A stretch of 30,887 bases of DNA from an uncultured Lachnospiraceae bacterium (GTDB taxonomy: Bacteria > Bacillota > Clostridia > Lachnospirales > Lachnospiraceae), in the NCBI GenBank assembly GCA_910584695.1, contig CAJUBR010000032.1:1-30887 (forward strand), read 5' to 3'. Made by a program: the position numbers and the translations under genes. Positions 1-8,011 of this stretch are shown piece by piece (position 1 is the first letter of the stretch; each line of letters opens with the position of its first letter). The notes beneath the pieces were generated by a model that was not told the origin of the DNA, searched no databases, and saw nothing but the letters and a program-made list of their open reading frames with translations.

Positions 1-8
1 TCTGCCTG

Positions 9-35
9 TTGCAATTTTTGTAGACATGCTATAAT
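9..35 (+). promoter_or_regulatory. Candidate sigma-A promoter at the left edge
   Basis: A perfect TATAAT at 30-35 is preceded by TG plus one base (27-29), making an extended -10. A TTGCAA -35-like hexamer lies at 9-14 with a short 15-bp spacer. Transcription would start near 42 and read into the decayed fragment and the small intact gene at 219. Seen by eye only; no upstream context is available. Confidence 0.5.
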
Positions 36-96
36 ACAGCTATCTTGATATTGAAGTCGATAAGAGTATCTGTACAGGGGAGATGACAGTAGGGTT

Positions 97-186
97 AGAG
101 ATCCGGCATCCGGTAAATTAAGATTTGCTGAACTGGCAAGAAATGAAGCGGATGTGGAAGCATTTAAGAAAAAATATGGAAGATGA
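97..186 (+). pseudogene. Orphan C-terminal coding fragment, family unknown
   Basis: One frame reads cleanly from about 97 to a TGA at 184-186 and ends with a protein-like, charged tail (GKLRFAELARNEADVEAF, then KKKYGR). It is open back to a TAA at 61-63 but contains no ATG, GTG or TTG. The only nearby ATG (83) is in another frame and stops after 12 codons. It therefore looks like the last ~30 residues of a lost gene, possibly frameshifted. I do not recognise the family. It sits 32 bp upstream of the next small gene and under the promoter at 9-35, so the two were probably once an operon. Confidence 0.4.
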
Positions 187-218
187 ATGAAATAATGCAA
201 GAAGGTAGGGCTTAGGAT

Positions 219-389
219 ATGGAAACAATTTTATATTATATAGAAAAAATTGATGGAGATTATGCACATTTAAAGCAGGTGGAGCATCCTGAAATAGAGA
301 ACAAAATTGTAGCGAGGGCATTGCTGCCAGAGGAAATTGTGGAGGGAAGCCGGATTATCTACGAGTGGCTGCAATACCGGATGGCATAG
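219..389 (+). CDS. Small 56-aa protein, DUF3006-like
   Basis: A 56-codon ORF with a good Shine-Dalgarno (AAGGTAGGG at 202-210) 8 bp before the ATG. The protein begins METILYYIEKIDGDYAHLK and later has ALLPEEIVEGSRI. This layout (an 'xxDGDYAxL' strand, then a 'LLPxxxxEG' turn) resembles the small beta-rich DUF3006 family, whose function is unknown. There is no signal peptide or membrane segment, so it should be cytoplasmic. It is the only intact gene in the first 1.5 kb and lies among gene remnants. The family assignment is from memory of the pattern and is tentative; the ORF itself is well supported by its RBS and balanced composition. Confidence 0.55.
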   Translation: METILYYIEKIDGDYAHLKQVEHPEIENKIVARALLPEEIVEGSRIIYEWLQYRMA

Positions 390-723
390 AACAGGGGGAC
401 GGTTCATTTGAATTAACATAATCATTTGCATACGGTGTTTTAGCATTATAACTGCTTTGAAGAATTATTATTTTACAGAAAAAGTGGATGATAGTTGAAA
501 TGTAGTTAGCAACCGTTAAAGCACGATCATATCATTATAAAATTTAAACTTTCAAAGTAGTATTCGGTACAATAATTCCTGATTGAAAAATACAGTATGT
601 GGTTGATGTGCATAATTCATTAAGCATTATGGCAGGTGGAAGAGATTTGTGCAATTCTGTAAGATGAATAAATCACGCTCATCCGTGGAAAAATAAACAT
701 TATTTTTTCGGGGAGATAAGCAT
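390..723. other. Gene-free AT-rich stretch
   Basis: No ORF with a convincing RBS and no recognisable remnant was found on either strand. The only structure noted is an A/T-rich hairpin at about 686-706 (GAAAAATAA / TTATTTTTTC with one bulged base), just before the RBS GGGGAG (712-717) of the pseudogene at 724. It could be a relic of the leader of that gene. Confidence 0.4.
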
Positions 724-1330
724 ATGTATAATTCTTTTTATGGCTGGTATTTGAAATGTCAATCTGATACACAGACTTTAGCGGTAATACCTGCCGTTCA
801 CAACACAAGGAACAAGCGTACCTGTTCTATTCAGGTTATTACGGATGATGATGCATGGACAGTTACGTTCACAGCAGATTCATTTCAACGGACAAGGAGG
901 AATATTTTTATCGGAGAAAACCGATTTGGTGAAAAAGGTATTCATCTGACAATACATACACCGCAGCTCACTATTAGGGGAAATATGTGTATTAATGGAA
1001 AAAATATTCTTTTCAGAATACATGGGATATTGGGAAGGAGACCGGGGCCGGTCATTTCCTAAAGAGTATAGGATAGCTACTTATCTGGGAGCCAGGGTTG
1101 TTAGGATCTAAAACAAAATGGTCCGGGTTATACAGGGCAATCTGGAATTGGATGTCCGGCTGATAGAAGCATCTGAACGGCCTCTTAAAGCTCCAGCAAA
1201 GGGAGACATGGTAAGGACAATTCACGAAAGTACATCCTGTCGTGCATTCTATCGACTTCGTAAAGGGGGCTGTACCTTGTTTGCTTTTGAAACAGACAGG
1301 GCGTCTTTTGAATTTAAATATTTTTCTTGA
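724..1330 (+). pseudogene. Tocopherol cyclase family protein, decayed
   Basis: The first frame (724 onward) starts after a GGGGAG RBS and encodes the family-typical N-terminus (MYNSFYGWYLKCQSDTQ, later DDAWTVTFTADSF and IFIGENRFGEKGI), then ends in a stop at 1060-1062. The homologous tail continues in a second frame: the WEGDRGRSFPKEY motif near 1030-1068, then ATYLGARVV, an in-frame stop near 1110, and from 1118 a run ending in CRAFYRLRKGG and LFAFETDRASFEFKY (stop 1328-1330). From what I know of this Firmicutes family (pfam Tocopherol_cycl-like, roughly 290-300 residues) the middle is missing: one block between about residue 87 and 'CINGKN', another between 'FPKEY' and 'ATYLGA'. So there are at least two deletions, one frameshift and one stop. 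It is certainly non-functional as drawn; the true activity of intact bacterial homologues is not established. Confidence 0.75.
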
Positions 1331-1339
1331 TTTCCGCGG

Positions 1340-1363
1340 GCAACGAGCCAAGTGGCTGCTTGC
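1340..1363. repeat. GC-rich hairpin in an AT-rich gap
   Basis: GCAA and AGCC arms pair with GGCT and TTGC around an AAGT loop, with a 2x2 internal mismatch. It lies in a locally GC-richer patch (about 1334-1390) between the pseudogene and the promoter of the next gene. No T-run follows, so a terminator is unlikely. It could be a short interspersed repeat. Confidence 0.3.
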
Positions 1364-1435
1364 AGACATTTGGTGACTGCCGCATTACAAGATTGATGCT
1401 ACATATCATAGTACCTAAAAATGGTATCCTTTTTA

Positions 1436-1464
1436 TTGAAAGATGGATGAAATAGTGATAAAAT
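1436..1464 (+). promoter_or_regulatory. Promoter of the GGDEF regulator gene
   Basis: TTGAAA (1436-1441), a 17-bp spacer, then TAAAAT (1459-1464) preceded by TGA (extended -10). The predicted start near 1471 gives a leader of about 39 nt to the ATG at 1510. Confidence 0.65.
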
Positions 1465-1509
1465 AAATTAGATCATTATGATAACATATTTGACCATTTG
1501 GGGGTGCAT

Positions 1510-4500
1510 ATGAAAGAAACAATATATGAAAATTATATTCCAAATCTGATCGATTCTATGCTTTTGAATCTGGGAGTATCAGACAGTAATTTTTTGTTGA
1601 TCAAACATTATAATACGTTTGATCTTACATTAGAGGATATTCAGGTGCTTGCCCAAACAAGAACGAGGGCAGATTTTTTGTATCATTCCTTTAATGCAGG
1701 AGATATGCTGAAGGTTTATGAACCGTTTTTGGATTGGATTAAGCAGCTTTATTATGAATTATCAGATGAATCGATGGATGAGTTCTTGGAACGAAGTGGA
1801 GTATATCTGCTGCATCGTCCGATTTTTAAGTCCTATTTTGAAACCGGAATATGTGAAAGAAAAGAAGAGGTATTGGTCAGTGAGATTGACTTTGAGAAAA
1901 AATATTTTATAAAAGAGATCGTGAGGATGCTTCAGCGGTTTTCGGAGAAAAGACCAATGGTGTTTGTTCTGAATAAGCTGCACGCAGCAGGGTCGTCTAC
2001 TATAAGATTGATCGAAGAACTTATATCCAGTGAAAATAGCAAAAATATTGCGGTTTTGGCTACGTATAACGAACTGATACCAGAACGAAAGTATAGCAGG
2101 AATGCATGGAAGATTCTGTTATCAAAGTTTAGTGATCATGATTGTATCATTGAATGGACGTTCAATTCTGCTTCGCTTGAAACAGAGACCAATCCGGAGT
2201 TTCTATTTAACCGTAATAATTTGGAAGATTACTATAAAAAATTGAATAATATGTATTATTTTCTGGCACTGAATCAGGCTGATTTTTATCTTGATATTCT
2301 TTATCACAAATTTGAGGTTGAAAAACTTTATATTGTGGCCGAGTATAAATTCATACTGCTTGAATTATATGCAAAGATTGCCATGTGTCAGGATAAAACG
2401 TCCGATGCACTGTTATATTGTGATGGAATGAGAGCCATTATTGAGGAAGAAGACAAGGCAGAGTGGGAGTATAAATACTACTATCTGGAAGCACAGATTC
2501 ATATGTACAGTTATCAGCCGGACGTTGCAGATGAGTATGCCAAAAAGTGTGCGGCAGTCTGTGAGGGACTGAAAGCCCCTTTTTTATCATTTAAGACTAA
2601 ACTGCTGCAGCATATGATATCTTTTCAGGGATGGCGGAATATCTGGATATTAGTTGCCGATAAGAAGGTAGCAGATTCGTTTATTAACGAAGCGGAACAA
2701 TATGGATATCATAATTACGTTGCCCATATATATATTTATTCCTTTGACAATGATAAGAGCAAATATACAGATGTGAACCAGGTGGAGACGGTTCTCGAGA
2801 AGTTTAATAAAGGGATTGAGATTGCTACCCGTCTTGGAAATGACCAGTTGATTATTGAAGCATATAAAAAGAATGTGATGATTGCGTCTACCAATGGATA
2901 TTATGATGTGGCGAATTATTTTTATGGGAAATGTTATGAGATTGTTACGAAAAACGGTGATCTGTTTGAAGAAGCCTGCATTTATAATGGTATGGGATAT
3001 AATTGCTGTACGATAGAGCAATATACAAAAGCGAATGAGTATTTTAATAAAGCACTCTTGATTTATGTGAAACTGAATAATATAGAATATATTAACGAAA
3101 CAATTTACAATATGGCTGTGAATGCGATTCTTGCTGAGGATTACGCAGTTGCGGATTCTTATCTTGGTGCATGTTTAAAGATTGTAAAGATCATGAAATC
3201 AAACAGTGTCCGGGTATGTAACATTTCAAAGATATATGGACTTAAGGCCTATTGTTTGTACCAGATGAAGGTTTTATATAGTTGTAAGATTAATCTGCAG
3301 CACGTAGAACAGTTCCTTGGACATGTCATTGAACTGGAAGACAGTGATTCATATGAAGTACATTTGTGGGATGACGACTTATTTTTGTATTATTTTGTCG
3401 GTGGTCTGCTGTTGGAGCATGAGAAAAAAACGGAAGAGGCATACATCAAAATGAAGAAGGCTGAAAAATATCTGAATCGCTCTAAGGGAAGTGCGTTTTT
3501 TAACCGTGTTCCCTATTCAGTCGGATATGCAAGAATCTGCAGGAAATTAGAATATTACGAGGAAGCAGACAGGGTGCTTGCAGAAGCTATGGCATTTTGT
3601 GACGAAAAGGGATATCTGTATAGAAAGAACGTGATAAAAGCAGAAATGGAGAACAAATCATATACAGGTATGAAATGGAATCTTTCTTTCAAGGGGATTT
3701 CCATTGATGAGATTATTGAAATGTCCGTAAGAAAGGGAATTGTGAGAGACTACCAGGTACAGAATGACGAGATTAATTTTTTGAGTATCTGGCAGAAATT
3801 TATGAATAATACGGATTCTTCTATTTCACAGATGATCCATAATGCAATCACGGCATTGAAGAATGCTTATAGTGTTGATGAGTTAACTTTTATCCGGATA
3901 GAGAATGGAAGACCTGAAATTCGGTATAATGATTCTTCCTATAATATTAATGAAGAGAAAGTGAATTATCTGGTTGAATATTTTAATAAAAACCGCACGG
4001 AATTTGCTATCACCAGACTGGATAAGGGTTATATGGATCATAAGGACATGATTCAACGGGTATTTGGATTTAATGAGATCAACACCTTAATTTGTGTACC
4101 AATCTTTGTGAATGAACAATTAAGCAGTCTCTTTATAGCATGTGTATTAATCGGTGCTGACTGGAATTATAAGTCAAAGCGATATGAGTTTGATGAGAAT
4201 GATTTATCCATTCTCATGATGTTATATCGACAGCTTTTGGATGCCATTGAACGAATGGAGACTCAGAACAAGATTGAAAGTATTAACAGTGAGCTTCAGT
4301 TTGTGAATGAAAGGTTGAAAGAACTGGCAATTAAAGATACGCTTACCGGTTTATACAACAGACAGGGATTTAACGAAGAACTGGAATTTCAACTGGAGCG
4401 TTCGGGAAAAGCTGGACAAAGGATAAGATTGTCTTTTATTTATATGGATTTGGATAATTTTAAATATTATAATGATACTTTTGGGCATGATATCGGTGAT

Positions 4501-4890
4501 TTGATATTAAGGGAGTTTGCGGCCCTGATCAAAGATATTTGTGATACAAGAGGATATGCAGTAAGATACGGAGGAGATGAATTTATCATTGTAATCTACT
4601 CTGATGACAGAACAGAGATTGAACAGGTGGCAAAGGATGTCTTTTCGGCATTGGAGAAGAAGAAAGGCTTTGCGGAGCAGATTTCAAAGGAGTTGGGAAG
4701 AGAGGTTGAAATTCCAAAAGAAAGAAATGTTTCCTGTTCCATCGGAATTTCCCACACTGTCGTTTCTCCGGAGGATATGACAAAATCCAAAATAGAAGAG
4801 ACATTAAAGCAGGCAGATGAGATGATGTATTATGTTAAAAAGACGACGAAACACAGATATGTGTTTTATGAGGATAAGAAGAATGGGTAA
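1510..4890 (+). CDS. Large TPR-GAF-GGDEF regulator, predicted diguanylate cyclase
   Basis: 1126 aa, cytoplasmic, no membrane segment. The ATG at 1510 is preferred because GGGGG (1500-1504) sits 5 bp upstream; an in-frame TTG at 1498 would lie within the RBS. In order: residues ~1-220 resemble the second half of an AAA/STAND-type ATPase (KVYEPFLDWIKQLYYE, then a Walker-B-like 'FVLNKLHAAGSSTIRLIEEL' near 150) but with no P-loop; ~270-720 are helical TPR-like repeats; ~770-910 a GAF-like domain; ~915-938 a coiled linker; ~940-1115 a GGDEF domain. The catalytic domain looks intact: KDTLTGLYNRQGF, DLDNFKYYNDTFGHDIGD, RYGGDEF at about 1019-1025, and SCSIGIS. It should make c-di-GMP from two GTP. 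The RxxD inhibitory site before GGDEF is absent (DTRG there), so simple product inhibition is not expected. The signal sensed is unknown. Confidence 0.85.
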   Translation: MKETIYENYIPNLIDSMLLNLGVSDSNFLLIKHYNTFDLTLEDIQVLAQTRTRADFLYHSFNAGDMLKVYEPFLDWIKQLYYELSDESMDEFLERSGVYLLHRPIFKSYFETGICERKEEVLVSEIDFEKKYFIKEIVRMLQRFSEKRPMVFVLNKLHAAGSSTIRLIEELISSENSKNIAVLATYNELIPERKYSRNAWKILLSKFSDHDCIIEWTFNSASLETETNPEFLFNRNNLEDYYKKLNNMYYFLALNQADFYLDILYHKFEVEKLYIVAEYKFILLELYAKIAMCQDKTSDALLYCDGMRAIIEEEDKAEWEYKYYYLEAQIHMYSYQPDVADEYAKKCAAVCEGLKAPFLSFKTKLLQHMISFQGWRNIWILVADKKVADSFINEAEQYGYHNYVAHIYIYSFDNDKSKYTDVNQVETVLEKFNKGIEIATRLGNDQLIIEAYKKNVMIASTNGYYDVANYFYGKCYEIVTKNGDLFEEACIYNGMGYNCCTIEQYTKANEYFNKALLIYVKLNNIEYINETIYNMAVNAILAEDYAVADSYLGACLKIVKIMKSNSVRVCNISKIYGLKAYCLYQMKVLYSCKINLQHVEQFLGHVIELEDSDSYEVHLWDDDLFLYYFVGGLLLEHEKKTEEAYIKMKKAEKYLNRSKGSAFFNRVPYSVGYARICRKLEYYEEADRVLAEAMAFCDEKGYLYRKNVIKAEMENKSYTGMKWNLSFKGISIDEIIEMSVRKGIVRDYQVQNDEINFLSIWQKFMNNTDSSISQMIHNAITALKNAYSVDELTFIRIENGRPEIRYNDSSYNINEEKVNYLVEYFNKNRTEFAITRLDKGYMDHKDMIQRVFGFNEINTLICVPIFVNEQLSSLFIACVLIGADWNYKSKRYEFDENDLSILMMLYRQLLDAIERMETQNKIESINSELQFVNERLKELAIKDTLTGLYNRQGFNEELEFQLERSGKAGQRIRLSFIYMDLDNFKYYNDTFGHDIGDLILREFAALIKDICDTRGYAVRYGGDEFIIVIYSDDRTEIEQVAKDVFSALEKKKGFAEQISKELGREVEIPKERNVSCSIGISHTVVSPEDMTKSKIEETLKQADEMMYYVKKTTKHRYVFYEDKKNG

Positions 4891-4900
4891 AGTATGATTC

Positions 4901-4928
4901 TTGACAAAATAGCATTGTGTGATACAAT
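4901..4928 (+). promoter_or_regulatory. leuS promoter
   Basis: Perfect TTGACA (4901-4906), 16-bp spacer, TACAAT (4923-4928) with an extended TGA just upstream. The predicted start near 4935 leaves a leader of only ~56 nt before the leuS ATG, with no room for a T-box. Confidence 0.75.
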
Positions 4929-4990
4929 GAGTTTGCTATTTGTGGAGTGAATTGAGGGCAGGTCCCGGTAATACAATAGGAGGATTTAAC

Positions 4991-7420
4991 ATGGCAACAG
5001 CATATAATCACAAGTTGATTGAAGGTAAATGGCATAAAAAATGGGAGGAAAACCCAATTAATGTAGAGGATGGAAAGAAACCCAAGTATTATTGTCTGGA
5101 TATGTTTCCTTATCCATCTGGTAACGGTATTCATGTGGGACATTGGAGAGGATATGTTATTTCCGATGTCTGGAGCCGATATAAGATGATGCAGGGATAT
5201 TATCTGATTCATCCAATGGGATGGGATGCTTTTGGACTTCCTGCTGAAAATTATGCGATTAAGAATGGGGTGCACCCTGCGATTTCCACTGCTAAAAATG
5301 TTGCCAATATTAAAAAACAGATTAATGAGATTGCAGCAATTTATGACTGGGACAGGGAAGTAAATACCACAGATCCGGATTATTACAAATGGACGCAGTG
5401 GATTTTTGTAAAGATGTTTAAGGAAGGGCTTGCCTATGAGAAGGAGATGCCGATCAACTGGTGTCCGTCCTGTAAGACAGGTCTTGCAAATGAAGAGGTT
5501 GTAGACGGTAAATGTGAGCGTTGTCATTCTGAGGTGACCAAGAAGAATCTCAGGCAGTGGATGTTAAAGATTACAGCTTATGCGGATCGTCTGCTTGCTG
5601 ATCTGGATACATTAGATTGGCCGGAAAAGGTTAAGAAAATGCAGACAGACTGGATTGGAAAGTCTTATGGTGCAGAGGTGGATTTTGCGGTAGACGGTAT
5701 GGAAGAAAGCATAACGGTGTATACCACACGCCCTGATACGTTATGGGGAGCAACCTTTATGGTATTGGCGCCAGAGCATGCACTGGCTTCTAAGCTTGCA
5801 ACAGATGACACAAGAAAGGCAGTGGAACAATACATTTATGATGCATCCATGAAATCAAATGTTGACCGTATGCAGGACAAAGATAAAACAGGTGTATTTA
5901 CCGGGTCTTACGCAATCAATCCGTTGAATGGAAAGAAAATCCCGATCTGGCTGTCGGATTATGTACTGGCAGATTATGGTACAGGAGCGATTATGTGCGT
6001 ACCTGCCCATGATGACCGTGACTTTGCCTTTGCAAAGAAATTTGACCTGCCGATCATTCAGGTAATCGCAAAAGACGGAAAAGAGATAGAAAACATGGAA
6101 GAGGCTTATACGGATGCCAGTGGCACCATGATTAATTCCGGTGAATGGAACGGTATGGAGTCTGCCGTATTAAAGAAAGAGGCTCCTGAAATGATAGAGA
6201 AAAAGGGATACGGTAAAAAAACGACGAATTATAAGCTTCGTGATTGGGTATTTTCCCGCCAGCGTTACTGGGGTGAACCGATTCCAATCATTCACTGTCC
6301 GGATTGCGGTGCAGTTCCGGTTCCGGAAGAGGAACTTCCGGTCGTGCTTCCGGATGTGGAGAAATATGAGCCGACAGGAACAGGGGAATCACCACTTGCA
6401 GCAATTGATTCATGGGTAAATACTACCTGTCCCTGCTGTGGGAAACCGGCAAAGAGAGAAACCAATACGATGCCTCAGTGGGCAGGCTCTTCATGGTATT
6501 TCTTACGTTACGTAGATAGTAAGAATGACAAGGAATTGGTTAATAAGGAAAAAGCAGACAAATATTTACCGGTTGATATGTATATTGGTGGTGTGGAGCA
6601 TGCAGTATTGCATTTACTGTATGCCAGATTCTATACAAAATTCCTTCATGACATCGGAGTGGTAGATTTTGATGAGCCGTTTAAGAAGCTGTTTAACCAG
6701 GGTATGGTCTGTGGTCGTGACCGTGAGACCGGGGCAGCAACCAAGATGAGCAAATCTCTGGGAAATATCGTATCACCGGATGATATGGTAAATGATTATG
6801 GCTGTGATGCACTTAGAATGTATGAATTATTTATCGGACCGCCGGAACTTGACTCTATCTGGGATGACAGAGGAATTGACGGTGTTTATCGTTTTCTTTC
6901 ACGTTTTTATAATATGGCAGTGAAAAATATTGAAAATCCGGGGAAAGAGACTCCGGAACTGATTAAATTACGCAATAAGATGGTATATGATATTACAACC
7001 CGTCTGGAAAGCTTTTCTCTAAATACCGTTGTTTCTGGATTTATGGAATATAACAATAAATTTGTGGAACTGACGAAGAAGGATGGTGTAGATAAAGAGA
7101 CACTTAAGACTGTGGTACGCCTGATCGCACCGTTTGCTCCTCATATCGGAGAGGAATTGTGGGAGGCATTGGGAGAGTCGGAAACGGTATTTGCTGCCGG
7201 TTGGCCGACCTATGAAGAAGATGCGATGAAGGATCATGAGATTACCATTCCTGTCCAGATTAACGGAAAGACAAAAGCTACGGTTGATATTGCAGTGGAT
7301 GAGCCGAAGGAGGCTGTTCTTTTAAAAGGAAAAGAAGCACTTGCCGATAAGTTAGAGGGACACAATATTGTCAAAGAAATTTATGTACCTGGTAAAATTA
7401 TAAATATTGTTGCAAAATAA
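4991..7420 (+). CDS. leuS: Leucyl-tRNA synthetase
   Basis: Charges tRNA-Leu with leucine in the cytoplasm. The protein is 809 aa, normal for bacterial LeuRS. The ATG at 4991 follows a perfect AGGAGG (4978-4983) at 7 bp; an upstream in-frame alternative at 4940 is rejected because it lies almost on the transcription start. Class I signatures are present: the HIGH-type motif as YPSGNGIHVGHW near residue 40 and KMSKSLGN near 600. The CP1 editing domain has TTRPDTLWGATF and the VPAHDDRDFAF segment whose Asp clears mischarged tRNA. Two Cys pairs (WCPSC...CERC and HCPDC...CPCC) look like zinc-binding knuckles. The C-terminus has the anticodon-binding and LeuRS-specific tail. It is probably the first gene of an operon with the exported protein at 7458 and prfC, since no terminator follows. 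Confidence 0.97.
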   Translation: MATAYNHKLIEGKWHKKWEENPINVEDGKKPKYYCLDMFPYPSGNGIHVGHWRGYVISDVWSRYKMMQGYYLIHPMGWDAFGLPAENYAIKNGVHPAISTAKNVANIKKQINEIAAIYDWDREVNTTDPDYYKWTQWIFVKMFKEGLAYEKEMPINWCPSCKTGLANEEVVDGKCERCHSEVTKKNLRQWMLKITAYADRLLADLDTLDWPEKVKKMQTDWIGKSYGAEVDFAVDGMEESITVYTTRPDTLWGATFMVLAPEHALASKLATDDTRKAVEQYIYDASMKSNVDRMQDKDKTGVFTGSYAINPLNGKKIPIWLSDYVLADYGTGAIMCVPAHDDRDFAFAKKFDLPIIQVIAKDGKEIENMEEAYTDASGTMINSGEWNGMESAVLKKEAPEMIEKKGYGKKTTNYKLRDWVFSRQRYWGEPIPIIHCPDCGAVPVPEEELPVVLPDVEKYEPTGTGESPLAAIDSWVNTTCPCCGKPAKRETNTMPQWAGSSWYFLRYVDSKNDKELVNKEKADKYLPVDMYIGGVEHAVLHLLYARFYTKFLHDIGVVDFDEPFKKLFNQGMVCGRDRETGAATKMSKSLGNIVSPDDMVNDYGCDALRMYELFIGPPELDSIWDDRGIDGVYRFLSRFYNMAVKNIENPGKETPELIKLRNKMVYDITTRLESFSLNTVVSGFMEYNNKFVELTKKDGVDKETLKTVVRLIAPFAPHIGEELWEALGESETVFAAGWPTYEEDAMKDHEITIPVQINGKTKATVDIAVDEPKEAVLLKGKEALADKLEGHNIVKEIYVPGKIINIVAK

Positions 7421-7457
7421 TATATAGCTTAACATAGACAGGAAAATAGGAGGCATT

Positions 7458-7985
7458 ATGAAATCGGGAAAACGTCTTTTGGGAATTTTTGTGCTGTTTA
7501 TCGGAATAATGGTTATTCTCGGAAACGGTAAAACGGCAGAGGCAGAAAAATACTATTCCCTACAGGAAGTAGGTCTTTCCGGATGTGTAACGGATAATGT
7601 AAATTATACCATTGTTTCCATACGGGGAAATACAATAAAATATATAAAATATCAGTGCTCAGGAAAGAAATGTGCGTGGAAAAGGGTAGAAGGAATAAAG
7701 ACAGCAAAATTAACTTCCAAAACAAAATATTATATGGGAAATTCTGAAAAGGTATCGGATTCTCTAAAGAAGAAAGAACAAAAAGGGAAAACCAGTAAGC
7801 AGAATAATAAAAAAGAAAAGACAAAAAAAAGGCAGCTTCCTAAAAAAACAAAGAATATTAATACAGAAAAATGGATATCTAAAGTTCGAAAAGGGACAAT
7901 TAAGAAAAATATGTATGGGCGTAATAATGAAATAAGGATTGTAAAAGGGAAGGTCACTAAGTTAGCGGTAAATCTTTCCTATTAG
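7458..7985 (+). CDS. Lys-rich exported protein, function unknown
   Basis: 175 aa, with AGGAGG (7448-7453) just before the ATG. Residues 1-~29 are a classic signal peptide: KSGKR, then a hydrophobic core (LLGIFVLFIGIMVILG), then a likely cleavage after AEA. The mature part has two Cys in a short 'QCSGKKC' loop around residue 65-75, then a highly basic low-complexity stretch at ~100-135 made almost only of Lys, Gln, Asn and Arg. The C-terminal ~40 residues are again basic, with a short beta-like tail. No family is recognised. The charge suggests binding to anionic wall polymers or nucleic acid outside the membrane, which is inference only. It lies 37 bp after leuS and 26 bp before prfC, so it is probably co-transcribed with two translation genes. 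Confidence 0.75.
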   Translation: MKSGKRLLGIFVLFIGIMVILGNGKTAEAEKYYSLQEVGLSGCVTDNVNYTIVSIRGNTIKYIKYQCSGKKCAWKRVEGIKTAKLTSKTKYYMGNSEKVSDSLKKKEQKGKTSKQNNKKEKTKKRQLPKKTKNINTEKWISKVRKGTIKKNMYGRNNEIRIVKGKVTKLAVNLSY

Positions 7986-8011
7986 AAGACAGAGGTTAGG
8001 GAGTATCATAT

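Noticed and set aside
4300..4990. T-box riboswitch before leuS
   Set aside because: The near-consensus promoter at 4901-4928 leaves a 56-nt leader, and no T-box-like conserved stretch or terminator was visible.
4835..5527. 230-codon open frame on the minus strand across the end of the GGDEF gene and leuS
   Set aside because: Lies wholly antisense to two well-supported genes, has no RBS and no recognisable domain. It is a shadow of the coding strand's codon bias.
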